This document shows, in pieces, positions 1 through 8,061 of a stretch of 64,000 bases of DNA. Both the position numbers and the translations under genes were made by a program. This DNA comes from Arcobacter sp. Its GTDB lineage: Bacteria > Acidobacteriota > Terriglobia > Bryobacterales > Bryobacteraceae. Where the stretch lies: positions 1 to 64,000 of the forward strand of contig DYJN01000018.1 of NCBI GenBank assembly GCA_020723085.1, written 5' to 3'. The notes beneath the pieces are model-generated. The model saw nothing but the letters and a program-made list of their open reading frames with translations. It searched no databases and was not told where the DNA came from. How positions within the stretch are numbered: position 1 is the first letter of the stretch; every line of letters starts with the position of its first letter.

Positions 1-269
1 GGAGCGGAAGAGCCGCCCAATTGAAGGTCCGCCGGACGCTTGACCTCGGGTTCCAAATCCATCAGGCTACCGGCGGGGTGCGAGTCATTCAATGGAGCGC
101 CAGCCCGTGGAAACGATGCTAAAGGGAGGACAGTGGCTGCTAGAGGCTGAAGCTTTGCCGCCCGGTTGCCCGCAGTATCCGCAGCGAAGCCGCGCATGCG
201 TTCTGATCGTGTCCCCACCCCCCCGTTGCATCGCGAGGGCGACCGGGGAAGAGGGTTCGCGCGGCTGAT

Positions 270-995
270 TCAGCGGCGCCGGCTCAGACCGAGCAAGACC
301 GCAAGCCCGCCGGCCAACAGCAATGCGGTACCCGGTTCAGGAATCTCTCCGCCGCCACCCCCGCCCCCGGCGATGTTCAGAAACATTTGCCCGTTTACGG
401 TGCTCGCAGTGGGACTGAAAGTGTCATGGTCCAGCCTGTCGCCGAAGGCAAACACGTAGCCGCCGCCGAGCACTGCATAGTGCAGATAACTGCCGGCGAG
501 GGATGTGCCTCCGGAGATGGCCGTCCCCGGCGAAAAGTCGAGCGACTGGCCGACCAAATTGTAGGGAGGCCCCTCGGTGGCAAAATTGCCTCCAGTGAGC
601 ACAACACCAGACGCGCTGCCCGAAGCCGACATACCTGTGCCAAGGCCGGAAAGCACCCCGTTGCCTCCCGTGCAGCCCGAACACCCAGAGTCGAAGAAAA
701 CGAGCAGGACGCCACCACCGGAAACCCAGGCGCCCAAATCGGACAACTCCGCGGCTGAAGGCGCCAGAGAGGCCTCTCCGATGACGAACATGTCCATGGC
801 TGCGAGCGCCGCCGCAGAGATGGGGCCATCCGGCAGGACGGTATGGCCGGCGGACGTCACGGTGTTATTCACCGTGGCCATGGCCGAGTTGTTCCACGAT
901 TGGGAACTGCCATTCCAGTTCCCGATAATCGCGGCATGCACGCCAGTCGCAGCGATCGCCGTGAAGCACAATGCAAGCAGGATTCTGTGATGCAT
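270..995 (-). CDS. PEP-CTERM sorted exported protein
   Basis: Exported surface or matrix protein of 241 residues, likely anchored and processed by an exosortase. An N-terminal signal peptide (about residues 1-22, charged start then a hydrophobic stretch ending VHAA) is followed by a domain with alternating hydrophobic strands and a Cys-rich GCSGC patch. After an eight-glycine linker comes the PEP-CTERM tail: IPEPG, a transmembrane helix and a terminal RRR. The central part (MDMFVIGEA..LGAWVSGGGVLLVFFD) looks like the start of a glutamine-amidotransferase-like fold, but this is a guess. I chose the ATG at 995 because a strong GGAGGAG lies just upstream; a longer reading to 1103 would place this signal peptide inside the protein. 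No exosortase gene is in the window. PEP-CTERM assignment is firm; function is unknown. Confidence 0.85.
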   Translation of the reverse strand: MHHRILLALCFTAIAATGVHAAIIGNWNGSSQSWNNSAMATVNNTVTSAGHTVLPDGPISAAALAAMDMFVIGEASLAPSAAELSDLGAWVSGGGVLLVFFDSGCSGCTGGNGVLSGLGTGMSASGSASGVVLTGGNFATEGPPYNLVGQSLDFSPGTAISGGTSLAGSYLHYAVLGGGYVFAFGDRLDHDTFSPTASTVNGQMFLNIAGGGGGGGEIPEPGTALLLAGGLAVLLGLSRRR

Positions 996-1663
996 GAACT
1001 CTCCTCCTTCTTGAACCCTCCGAGATACATTCACCCGGCTGCGGACATCAACCTCTTCCGCCGAGCGGCTCGAACCAATGTATATTTGAAGCAGAGTTAA
1101 CATAGTCGGGGCTGCGAGTCAATAGCGGACTATCCATTGTCGTCGCCGCTGCGCCAAGCCAGAAGCACAAGAGCGCCGAGGCACTCCCACAGACGTCTCG
1201 AGGACGGGGAACCGGCGGTGCGGGACGCGGATTCATGCCGCGAGCTGCATGAATCTCGCTGTCGAGGATGTCCATGCCGACGGAAGGGGGAACCTCGCCG
1301 GCAGCGGACGCTGATTCCGCTATTCAGGTGAGGGCTGGCTTCAGGAAAGACTTCGTCGGCGCCGGCTTGCCCTGTTCGCGCTGCGCCGGAGCCCGGTTTA
1401 CGGAAGGTGGACGGCTCGAGATCGCAGGCGTTCTTCGTGATGCGCCAGGGCGGCTGATCCCCAGAATGGGAAACGGCGCCCGCACAGAGTTCTGGATGGC
1501 ATCAGCCTTGGCGGATGCTTGCGGACGGAAGATTTCCGTTCTGCTTCCTCTTCCAGTGGACTCGCCGGCAGCCTTGGGGGTGCGCTGGAACCCCGGAGAG
1601 CCTTCTGGTCAGGGCGGGTGTGATAGCATCGACAGCCTTGGGACACCCTGAGGGAGACACCCC
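996..1663. other. Intergenic stretch, no gene recognised
   Basis: This 668-base divergent gap separates the PEP-CTERM gene and the acyltransferase-cupin gene. Open frames exist on both strands, but their translations are rich in Arg, Pro and Gly and show no domain, signal or start context. Promoters for both flanking genes must lie here; I see no confident -35/-10 pair and no convincing RNA fold. Confidence 0.5.
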
Positions 1664-2623
1664 ATGGGAGAAAGCTTCTTCCGGCACCCGCAGGCGATCG
1701 TCGAATCGGACCGCATCGGACCCGGCACAAGAATCGGGGCGTTCGCCCATGTGCTGCCTGGCGCGGTCATCGGCAGTGACTGCGACATCTGCGACCACGT
1801 TTTCATTGAGAACGATGTCGTGATCGGGGACCGCGTCACCATTCAATGCGGCGTGCACATCTGGAAAGGAGTCCGGATTGAAGACGGCGTTTTCATCGGT
1901 CCCGGCGCAGCTTTCGCTGCAGAGCTCGTCCAACAGGTCAGCCGCCGCGCGGCTCAGGACTCCATCCCTTGCACGGCCGTCAAACGGGGCGCCGCCATCG
2001 GCGCCAACGCCACCATCCTCCCGGGCGTTTTGATCGGCGAAAACGCCGTCGTCGATCCAGGCGCGGTGGTCACTCTGAACGTGCCCCGAAACGCCGTCGT
2101 CTCCGGCAACCCCGCGACGATCACTTCTTACGTCGATGCCCGCCCCGCCAGCGCCACTACTTTGCGGATGAACTCCGAAGCCGGCTCCCCCAAGGTCCTC
2201 GCCGGCGGGTCCCGCATCGTCCGCGTGCCGGGGGTGCTCGACCTGCGCGGCAATCTCGTCCATCTCACTTCCAGAGTCGAGATCCCTTTCGAAATCCAGC
2301 GCGTCTTCTTCGTCTACGGCGTCCCCTCCCGCGACGTCCGCGGCGAACACGCCCACCGCACCCTTCATCAACTCCTCATCTGTGTCCACGGCGCGTGCCA
2401 CATCATTGTCGACGATGGCAGCCGGCGCGATGAACTGATCCTCGATGATCCTGCGGTCGGTCTGTACATCCCGCCCATGGTGTGGTCCATCCAGTACAAG
2501 TATTCTCCAGACGCCGTCCTCGCGGTTCTGGCTTCAGCGCCCTACGACCCGTCCGATTACATCCGCGATTACGATCAGTACTTGCTGCTTGCCAAGTCCC
2601 TCACGGATCCAACTCCCCCCTGA
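1664..2623 (+). CDS. Fused left-handed beta-helix acyltransferase and WxcM-like sugar ketoisomerase
   Basis: Two-domain protein of 319 residues for nucleotide-sugar modification, probably of dTDP-sugars for surface polysaccharide. Residues about 12-155 are hexapeptide repeats (IGPGTR, IGSDCD, IGDRVT, IGANAT, IGENAV) of the LbH acyltransferase fold, closing with NVPRNAVVSGNPA. Residues about 175-315 are a WxcM/FdtA cupin (RGNLVHL, RVFFVYGVP, RGEHAHRTLHQLLICV), the domain that performs 3,4-ketoisomerisation of dTDP-4-keto-6-deoxyglucose. Such fusions are known. Oddity: after IGPGAAF the usual FTND..PRS stretch of N/O-acetyltransferases is replaced by AAELVQQVSRRA, so acyl transfer may be altered. 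A GGGAGA motif precedes the ATG. It stands alone, with no dTDP-sugar genes nearby. Confidence 0.82.
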   Translation: MGESFFRHPQAIVESDRIGPGTRIGAFAHVLPGAVIGSDCDICDHVFIENDVVIGDRVTIQCGVHIWKGVRIEDGVFIGPGAAFAAELVQQVSRRAAQDSIPCTAVKRGAAIGANATILPGVLIGENAVVDPGAVVTLNVPRNAVVSGNPATITSYVDARPASATTLRMNSEAGSPKVLAGGSRIVRVPGVLDLRGNLVHLTSRVEIPFEIQRVFFVYGVPSRDVRGEHAHRTLHQLLICVHGACHIIVDDGSRRDELILDDPAVGLYIPPMVWSIQYKYSPDAVLAVLASAPYDPSDYIRDYDQYLLLAKSLTDPTPP

Positions 2624-3228
2624 GGATGGGCATGAAAACACGCCGGTTTGCCAGGAACCGGACGCAAAGCCGGGCGGTTGAACGGTTACGCTGAGCCATA
2701 GCGCCGCCCTTGACAGGAGCGCCTCTGGGGAATCTCGCAACGGAGCTCAGCTGCGCCGGGAGGCACTTTCCTCTTCGGCGCGTCGATGGCGGATTCCCAT
2801 CTTCGCGACATTTTCGCCACCGATGCTTGCCGTCCTCCCCCAGCCATCCCGGTTCTCAGCCAAAGCGAGCCGGCAGCGCCGGTCAGGCACGCCCCGGCGC
2901 CCTCCGCAAGCCGGAGTCCGGCATTCTTGCCACGCGAGCCTTGCGTACGCAACTGTCCGGGGCCTTGGATCATGGATACAAAGCATTTAGTATCCAAAGC
3001 ATAACCGCGACGGAGCCGCATCGAGCACGCGTTCCGATCACCGGCATGATCTCCCCTTTTCAGGAGCGGAATGCCTCTTCAGCGGTTGGCAGATGCCCGG
3101 AAGAAATTTCGACAAAAATCGCCATCTCACCACTTGCACTGGTGGGGATAGTTCTAGTAGACTTAGGAGGAATCGCGTCAGATGTTCGCCTCATGGCGGC
3201 TGCTGGCAATTGTGAGCTTGGAGGAGCA
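2624..3228. other. Long intergenic leader region upstream of the second PEP-CTERM gene
   Basis: 605 bases with no credible long coding region. It holds the riboswitch-like element near 2640-2709, a 7-bp hairpin (2973-2979 with 2990-2996) flanked by two copies of AAAGCAT (2980-2986 and 2996-3002), and a 16-codon leader ORF at 3182-3232. The unusual length and the structured content suggest a regulated leader; this is inference. Confidence 0.4.
2640..2709 (+). promoter_or_regulatory. Possible c-di-GMP (GEMM-like) riboswitch
   Basis: Two adjacent hairpins are joined by GACGCAAAGCC (2661-2671), the most conserved segment of the class I c-di-GMP riboswitch. The first stem is CCGGTT/AACCGG (2643-2648, 2656-2661). 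The second is GGGCGG/CCGCCC (2672-2677, 2704-2709) stacked on CGCT/AGCG (2689-2692, 2700-2703). Against the call: the usual GGCAAACC segment and GNRA loop of the first hairpin are absent, and the downstream PEP-CTERM gene starts about 520 bases later. It may be a variant or a chance match. Confidence 0.35.
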
Positions 3229-3232
3229 ATGA
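3182..3232 (+). CDS. Candidate 16-residue leader peptide (uORF)
   Basis: A short frame, MFASWRLLAIVSLEEQ, begins 11 nt after a perfect AGGAGG (3165-3170). Its TGA (3230-3232) overlaps the ATG of the PEP-CTERM gene (3229-3231) as ATGA. That layout fits translational coupling or a regulatory leader peptide. The gene's own GGAGG (3220-3224) lies inside the uORF codons for Leu-Glu-Glu. No homology can be judged at this length; the call rests on the Shine-Dalgarno and the overlap. Confidence 0.4.
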   Translation: MFASWRLLAIVSLEEQ

Positions 3233-3948
3233 GAACGATAACAACAGCTTGGGTTGTCTTGCTGGGGGTGGCATTGGCGAGTTCGGCAGCCCCCATCCCC
3301 GGGCTTGTGAGTACTGGAGGTTCCACACCGGGCACGCAGGATCCCGCTTGGCAGTGGTTCTACACTCCGACACCGTCACAAACTTACAGCTTCGTGCCGG
3401 CGTGGGTAACCGACGACTCGGATTATCCTTTCCCGTATTGGGCGGCGAACTCTCCGTCTTCCAAGTGGATCTCTCCACAGCAGGGCTACGGCAGTTCCTA
3501 CGGGAATTACGCAGATGAAGTAGGGTATCACTACTTCCTGCTCATGTATGACATTCCGGCAGGCTACGACCCTGACACGGCAACGTTCACGTTCAACCTG
3601 TCAGCGGACAATATGCTCAACAGCATGTGGGTGAACTCCTCGTTGGTGATGAACGGGGGCGTCATTGGGTACGGCTCCATGCAGGGACCGTTTACGATCG
3701 GACCCACCCCGGGTCTGTTCCGCAACGGACCGAACAGCCTTGTCTTGATCATTTACAACGATGCGTTGCCGAACCCGCCCGATCCCGAGAACTGGTACAC
3801 CTGGAACCCTGTCGGAGTACGAGTCGAGATCCTCAGCTCCAACGTGGACATGTTGCCCGGCGGCGAGATTCCTGAACCCGGCGCTCTTTACCTTTGCGCT
3901 GCGGGGCTATTCGCTCTCGGACTGATGCGCAGAAGGAAGCAGGCCTGA
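3229..3948 (+). CDS. PEP-CTERM sorted exported protein
   Basis: Exported protein of 239 residues. A signal peptide (about residues 1-21, MRTITTAWVVLLGVALASSA) leads into a Trp/Tyr/Pro-rich beta-sandwich-like domain. The segment TFTFNLSADNMLNSMWVNSS resembles galactose-binding-like or PEP-CTERM carbohydrate-matrix domains. The tail is IPEPG, one transmembrane helix and MRRRKQA, the exosortase recognition signal. The ATG at 3229 is chosen for the signal peptide and the GGAGG at 3220-3224; in-frame sequence upstream does not look coding. The gene is preceded by a long structured leader and followed by a strong terminator, so it is probably monocistronic. Function is unknown; a role in extracellular matrix is the usual guess for the family. 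Confidence 0.85.
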   Translation: MRTITTAWVVLLGVALASSAAPIPGLVSTGGSTPGTQDPAWQWFYTPTPSQTYSFVPAWVTDDSDYPFPYWAANSPSSKWISPQQGYGSSYGNYADEVGYHYFLLMYDIPAGYDPDTATFTFNLSADNMLNSMWVNSSLVMNGGVIGYGSMQGPFTIGPTPGLFRNGPNSLVLIIYNDALPNPPDPENWYTWNPVGVRVEILSSNVDMLPGGEIPEPGALYLCAAGLFALGLMRRRKQA

Positions 3949-3973
3949 GCCGCAGGTTTTCATTCAACCTCTG

Positions 3974-4008
3974 GAAAGCCCGCCAGTGAACGGCGGGCTT
4001 TCTTTTTT
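3974..4008 (+). terminator. Rho-independent terminator after the PEP-CTERM gene
   Basis: A perfect 11-bp stem, GAAAGCCCGCC (3974-3984) with GGCGGGCTTTC (3992-4002), has a 7-nt loop and is followed by six T residues (4003-4008). It lies 25 nt after the stop codon at 3948 and insulates the nfeD operon. Confidence 0.93.
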
Positions 4009-4038
4009 CAGTCCCCCGCCCCGAAAGCGGCCCAGGCA

Positions 4039-4067
4039 TTTACACCAGACGCCTGAAAGGCTATCTT
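4039..4067 (+). promoter_or_regulatory. Sigma-70-type promoter of the nfeD-slipin operon
   Basis: TTTACA (4039-4044) and TATCTT (4062-4067) are separated by 17 nt. The expected transcription start, about 4074, leaves only a very short leader carrying the GGAGG (4074-4078) before the ATG at 4085. Confidence 0.55.
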
Positions 4068-4084
4068 GGGGCTGGAGGCCGGCC

Positions 4085-5371
4085 ATGCAGCGGCAGAGAG
4101 TCTGGCGGATTCTGGCAGCAGCGGCTTTGTCTGCGCTTTGCCTCCATGCCTCGCCACAGGCGGCGTCTGCGGTGTCCGTCGATTTCGAGTCGGTGATCCA
4201 TCCGGTGTCGGTCGAAATCCTGCGCCACGCTTTGGATCAGGCGAAGCAGCAGAATGCGCCGTTCCTGCTCATTCGCCTGAACACCCCCGGCGGGCTGCTG
4301 GAAGCCACGCGCGAGATCATCGAGACCATCAACGGCTCTCCGATACCCGTCGTCACTTTTGTAACGCCCTCTGGCGGGCGCGCAGCTTCCGCCGGCTTCT
4401 TCATCCTGCTGAGCGGTGACGTCGCCGCCATGGCGGCGGGCACGCGCACCGGCGCAGCCTCTCCGGTGACGCTTGGCGAGCCTATGGACCCGGTGATGCG
4501 CAAGAAGGTGGAGAGCGACGCCGCCGCCGCCCTGCGCAGCATCGCCGCCCGCCACGGGCGCAACCACCAGGCAGCCGAAGCAGCCGTTCTCCAGGCCAGG
4601 TCGTTCACAAGCGAAGAGGCGTTGAGAGAGAAGCTCGTGGATCTCGTCGTGCGCGACGAGAAGGAGCTTTGGGCGAAACTCGACGGCTGGCAGGTGAAGC
4701 GCCCCGATGGCTCGACCGTGACGCTCCGCACCTCCGGCGCCGCCCTGCGCCCGTATGAGCTGACGCTGCGGGAGAAGGTGGTGCAGGCGCTGGCGGATCC
4801 GAACCTGGCCTTCTTGATCCTGGTGGCGGGCGGACTGCTGCTGTATGTCGAATTCACCCAGCCGGGCGTGATCCTGCCCGGCATCACCGGCGCCATCCTG
4901 CTGCTGCTCGGCCTGCTGGCGCTGTCCGTGCTCCCCATCAATTTCGCCGCCGTGGGATTGCTGGTGCTCGCGGTGGCGCTCTTTGTTCTGGAGGCCAAGA
5001 TCGTGTCTCACGGCATTCTGGCGACCGGCGGCGTGGTGGCGATGGTGCTCGGCGCGGTTCTCCTTGTGGAAGGCCCTCCCGAGCTTCGTATCCGTTGGGC
5101 CACCGCTCTGGCCGTGAGCATTCCATTCGGCATCATCACCGTGTTTCTCCTTTCGCTCGTAATCCGTGCCCGCTTGCGTCCTCCCGCAACGGGCGTGGAG
5201 GCGCTGGTCGGCGAAACGGGCTTCGCGCAGACGCCCTTGAACCCGTCCGGCACGGTCTTTCTCCGCGGCGAGTATTGGAAGGCCACGTCCAACGAGCCGC
5301 TCGAAGCCGGCGCGCGGGTGCGCGTGGAGGCCGTCGAGGGCTTGCGTCTCAGGGTAAAACGCGCACAATAG
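4085..5371 (+). CDS. nfeD: NfeD family membrane serine protease (long form)
   Basis: Membrane-bound ClpP-class protease of 428 residues that partners with SPFH proteins in membrane quality control. A signal peptide (1-29) precedes a ClpP/SppA-like domain (about 33-225) with LNTPGG, the nucleophile in GGRAASAG (Ser102) and the likely base at Lys140/141 (MRKKVESD). Four or so transmembrane helices follow (about 240-370), then a C-terminal OB-fold NfeD domain (about 375-428: [20 protein letters not shown]). The catalytic Ser/Lys pair matches the family pattern. ATG 4085 follows GGAGG by 6 nt. A slipin gene starts 21 nt after the stop; the NfeD-slipin pair is widely conserved. Confidence 0.92.
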   Translation: MQRQRVWRILAAAALSALCLHASPQAASAVSVDFESVIHPVSVEILRHALDQAKQQNAPFLLIRLNTPGGLLEATREIIETINGSPIPVVTFVTPSGGRAASAGFFILLSGDVAAMAAGTRTGAASPVTLGEPMDPVMRKKVESDAAAALRSIAARHGRNHQAAEAAVLQARSFTSEEALREKLVDLVVRDEKELWAKLDGWQVKRPDGSTVTLRTSGAALRPYELTLREKVVQALADPNLAFLILVAGGLLLYVEFTQPGVILPGITGAILLLLGLLALSVLPINFAAVGLLVLAVALFVLEAKIVSHGILATGGVVAMVLGAVLLVEGPPELRIRWATALAVSIPFGIITVFLLSLVIRARLRPPATGVEALVGETGFAQTPLNPSGTVFLRGEYWKATSNEPLEAGARVRVEAVEGLRLRVKRAQ

Positions 5372-5391
5372 GCGCAGGAAAGGAAGTCGCC

Positions 5392-6159
5392 ATGCTATCA
5401 GTTCCGATGATCGTCCTGTTCATCCTCATCCTCTATCTGCTGTCGGCCATCAAGATCCTCAACGAGTACGAGCGCGGCGTCATCTTCCGGCTTGGCCGCG
5501 TTCTGCCGAAGCCTAAGGGGCCGGGCTTTATCCTCGTGTTCCAGCCCATCGACCGGATGGTGCGCGTCTCGCTCCGCATCGAGACGCTCGACGTCCCCTC
5601 GCAAGACATCGTCACCCGCGACAACGTCACCGTGAAGGTGAACGCCGTCGTGTTCTTCCGCGTCGTGGACCCGCAGAAGGCCGTGCTCGAAGTCGCCAAC
5701 TACCTCTACGCGACCTCGCAACTGGCGCAGACCACCCTGCGCAGCATCCTCGGCGAAGTGGAGCTGGATGAACTGCTGAGCAAGCGCGAGAAGCTGAACA
5801 TGCGGCTCCAGGAGGTGCTCGATCAGGACACCGACCCCTGGGGCGTCAAAGTGGTCAAGGTGGAAGTGAAGCAGGTCGACCTGCCCGACATGATGGTGCG
5901 CGCCATCGCCCGCCAGGCGGAGGCGGAGCGCGAGCGCCGCGCCAAGATCATTCATGCCGACGGCGAATATGCGGCGTCGGAGAAGCTCGCCATGGCGGCG
6001 GCAGTCATCCAGAAGGAGCCCGTCGCCATCCAGCTCCGCTACCTGCAGACGTTGATCGAGATCGGCTCGGAGAAGAACACCACCGTCGTCTTCCCGCTGC
6101 CGATCGACATCATCTCCGGCGTGAAGAAGGTGCTCGAATCCGGCAAAGGCGAGCTGTAG
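5392..6159 (+). CDS. Slipin, stomatin/prohibitin (SPFH) family membrane protein
   Basis: SPFH-domain protein of 255 residues that forms oligomeric membrane microdomains and is a partner or substrate of NfeD protease. One N-terminal membrane segment (residues about 3-22) is followed by the SPFH core ([53 protein letters not shown]) and an Ala/Glu-rich coiled coil (about 165-215, [20 protein letters not shown]). It ends with the usual slipin tail [11 protein letters not shown] purine-rich AGGAAAGGAAG precedes the ATG. It is co-transcribed with nfeD (21-nt gap). Length is typical. Confidence 0.93.
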   Translation: MLSVPMIVLFILILYLLSAIKILNEYERGVIFRLGRVLPKPKGPGFILVFQPIDRMVRVSLRIETLDVPSQDIVTRDNVTVKVNAVVFFRVVDPQKAVLEVANYLYATSQLAQTTLRSILGEVELDELLSKREKLNMRLQEVLDQDTDPWGVKVVKVEVKQVDLPDMMVRAIARQAEAERERRAKIIHADGEYAASEKLAMAAAVIQKEPVAIQLRYLQTLIEIGSEKNTTVVFPLPIDIISGVKKVLESGKGEL

Positions 6160-6317
6160 GCGAAGCCGGCGATTTTCACCAAACTGCAACCAGAGCCGCG
6201 CTGATGCTGCTGTACACTATAGGTTTGCCGCGGAAGCAGCGCCGGGTGTCAGTACCGCCGGCACGGGAGGCGCTTCCAGCGGCTGGAAACCCGTCTTGAA
6301 CAGATGGAGGCGTGTCC

Positions 6318-6881
6318 ATGGCTCTGACCGAATCGACCATGAAGGAACTGGGCTCGGCACTGCCCGCCTTCTCGCTGCCCGATGTCGTCAATGGACGCCT
6401 GGTTTCGCCTGAAGACTTCGCGGACCGGAAGGCGCTGCTCGTCATGTTCATCTGCCGCCACTGCCCCTACGTCAAGCACATCGAGCACGAGTTGGCGCGG
6501 CTCGCGCGGGATTACGAGAACACGCCGCTGGGCATCATCGCCATCTCTTCCAACGATGCCTGCGCCTATCCCGAGGACGCCCCTGAAAGCCTGAAAGAAC
6601 AGGCGCAGCGGCTCGGCTTCCGATTCCCTTATTGCTATGACGAGACGCAGGAGGTGGCGCGCGCCTTTCAAGCGGCGTGCACGCCGGACTTCTTCCTGTA
6701 CGACGCCGGACGCACGCTCGTCTACCGGGGTCAGTTCGACGACAGCCGCCCCGGCAATGGCAAGCCGGTCACCGGGCGCGATCTGCGGGCAGCTATTGAT
6801 GCAGTGCTCGAAAACAGGACGGTGAGCGCCGATCAGAAACCCAGCGCCGGCTGCAACATCAAATGGAAGGCGGCCCGGTAG
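6318..6881 (+). CDS. Thioredoxin-like / AhpC-TSA family protein (PRX-like 1 group)
   Basis: Cytoplasmic thioredoxin-fold protein of 187 residues. The redox motif CRHCPYVKH (Cys46, Cys49) is the variant typical of the PRX-like group, usually CNHCPYV, followed by conserved SSND and EDAPESLKE segments and the TPDFFLYD cis-Pro region. A late RGQFDDSRPGNGKPVTG block is also diagnostic. Its exact substrate is unknown; a thiol reductase or peroxidase role is likely. ATG 6318 is preferred over the in-frame GTG at 6312 because GGAGG (6306-6310) is well placed for the ATG. A -10-like TACACT with an extended TG lies at 6213-6218. No cysteine suggests secretion. Confidence 0.85.
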   Translation: MALTESTMKELGSALPAFSLPDVVNGRLVSPEDFADRKALLVMFICRHCPYVKHIEHELARLARDYENTPLGIIAISSNDACAYPEDAPESLKEQAQRLGFRFPYCYDETQEVARAFQAACTPDFFLYDAGRTLVYRGQFDDSRPGNGKPVTGRDLRAAIDAVLENRTVSADQKPSAGCNIKWKAAR

Positions 6882-6953
6882 GCCGCAGCTGCGGACTGCG
6901 GCAAGACGCGCAATCGTGAAACTTCCTCGCCATCGTAACGGGGTCGACCCAAA

Positions 6954-8060
6954 GTGAGCATGACCATCGGAACGCCGCAGGTCCGGTGCGGCGATGCGCT
7001 GCAACGCGCCGGGCAATGGTTCCTCCAGTCGGGCATCCAGGAACCGGAGGGCGGCGTCGCCCGCTATCACTTCATCGCCGAGAAGCGCAACGCCCGAGTC
7101 TCGACCGAAATCACCGGATATGCCGTTTCGGCGCTGCTGGAACTGCATGAGCGCACGGCGGGCGAAGCCTATCTGGCGGCCGCGCGGCGCGCAGGCGGCT
7201 TCCTCTGTGCAGCCTGGGACGCTGCGGCTGACACAATGCCCTTTGAATGCGGAGACGGCGACAATGCCCCGCAATTCAGCTACTTCTTCGACAACGGCAT
7301 CATCGTCCGCGGACTGCTCCGTCTGTGGCGCGCCACCGGAGAGCATGGCTACCGCCAAACGGCGGAGCGCTGCGCGGAGTCGATGCGGCGCGATTTTGTC
7401 AATCAGCGCGACATCCATCCCATCCTCGTTCTGCCGTCCAGACAGCCGCTCGGGCGCGACGCGCGCTGGTCCCGGTCCAGCGGGTGCTATCAGCTCAAGT
7501 CCGCGCTCGCCTGGCGGGAGATAGCGGAGATCACCGGGGACGGAGAGCTTGCCCGCGCCTTCGACCGGACCCTCGAGCTGGCGCTCCTCGATCACGGTTC
7601 GTTTCTCGACGCCGCGGAAGACGACCATGCCCGCATGGACCGGCTGCACGCGTACTGCTACTTTCTGGAAGCGTCGCTGGCGCTGCCGGAGCACGGCGGC
7701 GTCCGCCAGGCCCTGGAGAGCGGCATCGCCCGCGCCGCCGCGGAACTCCGGCGCATCCGTCCGGAGTTCGAGCGCTCCGACGTGAACGCCCAGCTGCTCC
7801 GCGTGCGCCTCTGGGCGCATGATCTCGGCCTCGTCACGCTCGACGAAACAGCAGCCGCCGAGGAGGCGCGGCAGGCGGCATCGTACCAGATGGCATCTGA
7901 AGATCCGCGCACGGACGGGGGCTTCAACTTCGGCTCGCGCCGCGGCATGCTCTCCAACTTCGCCAATCCCGTCTCCACAGCCTTTTGCCTTCAGGCGCTC
8001 GCCATGTGGGAGGAGTACCGCTCCGGCGGCTTGAAGACCCCCTGGCACAGGCTTATCTGA
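6954..8060 (+). CDS. Alpha/alpha-barrel protein of unknown function
   Basis: Soluble protein of 368 residues made of repeated helical pairs (AGQWFLQSG, TEITGYAVSALLELHERT, FFDNGIIVRGLLRLWRATGE, YQLKSALAWREIAEITGD, LHAYCYFLEASLAL), like (alpha/alpha)6 barrels of glycoside hydrolases, lyases and epimerases. I cannot name catalytic residues. It has no signal peptide. The next gene, a glycosyltransferase, begins one base after its stop, so a role in glycan or lipopolysaccharide work is inferred from context. GTG 6954 is used since GGGG (6940-6943) suits it better; an in-frame ATG lies two codons later. Confidence 0.7.
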   Translation: MSMTIGTPQVRCGDALQRAGQWFLQSGIQEPEGGVARYHFIAEKRNARVSTEITGYAVSALLELHERTAGEAYLAAARRAGGFLCAAWDAAADTMPFECGDGDNAPQFSYFFDNGIIVRGLLRLWRATGEHGYRQTAERCAESMRRDFVNQRDIHPILVLPSRQPLGRDARWSRSSGCYQLKSALAWREIAEITGDGELARAFDRTLELALLDHGSFLDAAEDDHARMDRLHAYCYFLEASLALPEHGGVRQALESGIARAAAELRRIRPEFERSDVNAQLLRVRLWAHDLGLVTLDETAAAEEARQAASYQMASEDPRTDGGFNFGSRRGMLSNFANPVSTAFCLQALAMWEEYRSGGLKTPWHRLI

Positions 8061-8061
8061 A

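Noticed and set aside
3-122. Open frame ending TAA at 120-122 that could be the 3' end of a plus-strand gene entering from the left edge
   Set aside because: Only 39 residues are visible and no family pattern is recognised; too little to support a call.
1048-1100. tRNA-like GGTTCGAGCC on the minus strand
   Set aside because: No acceptor stem, anticodon arm or correct spacing around it.
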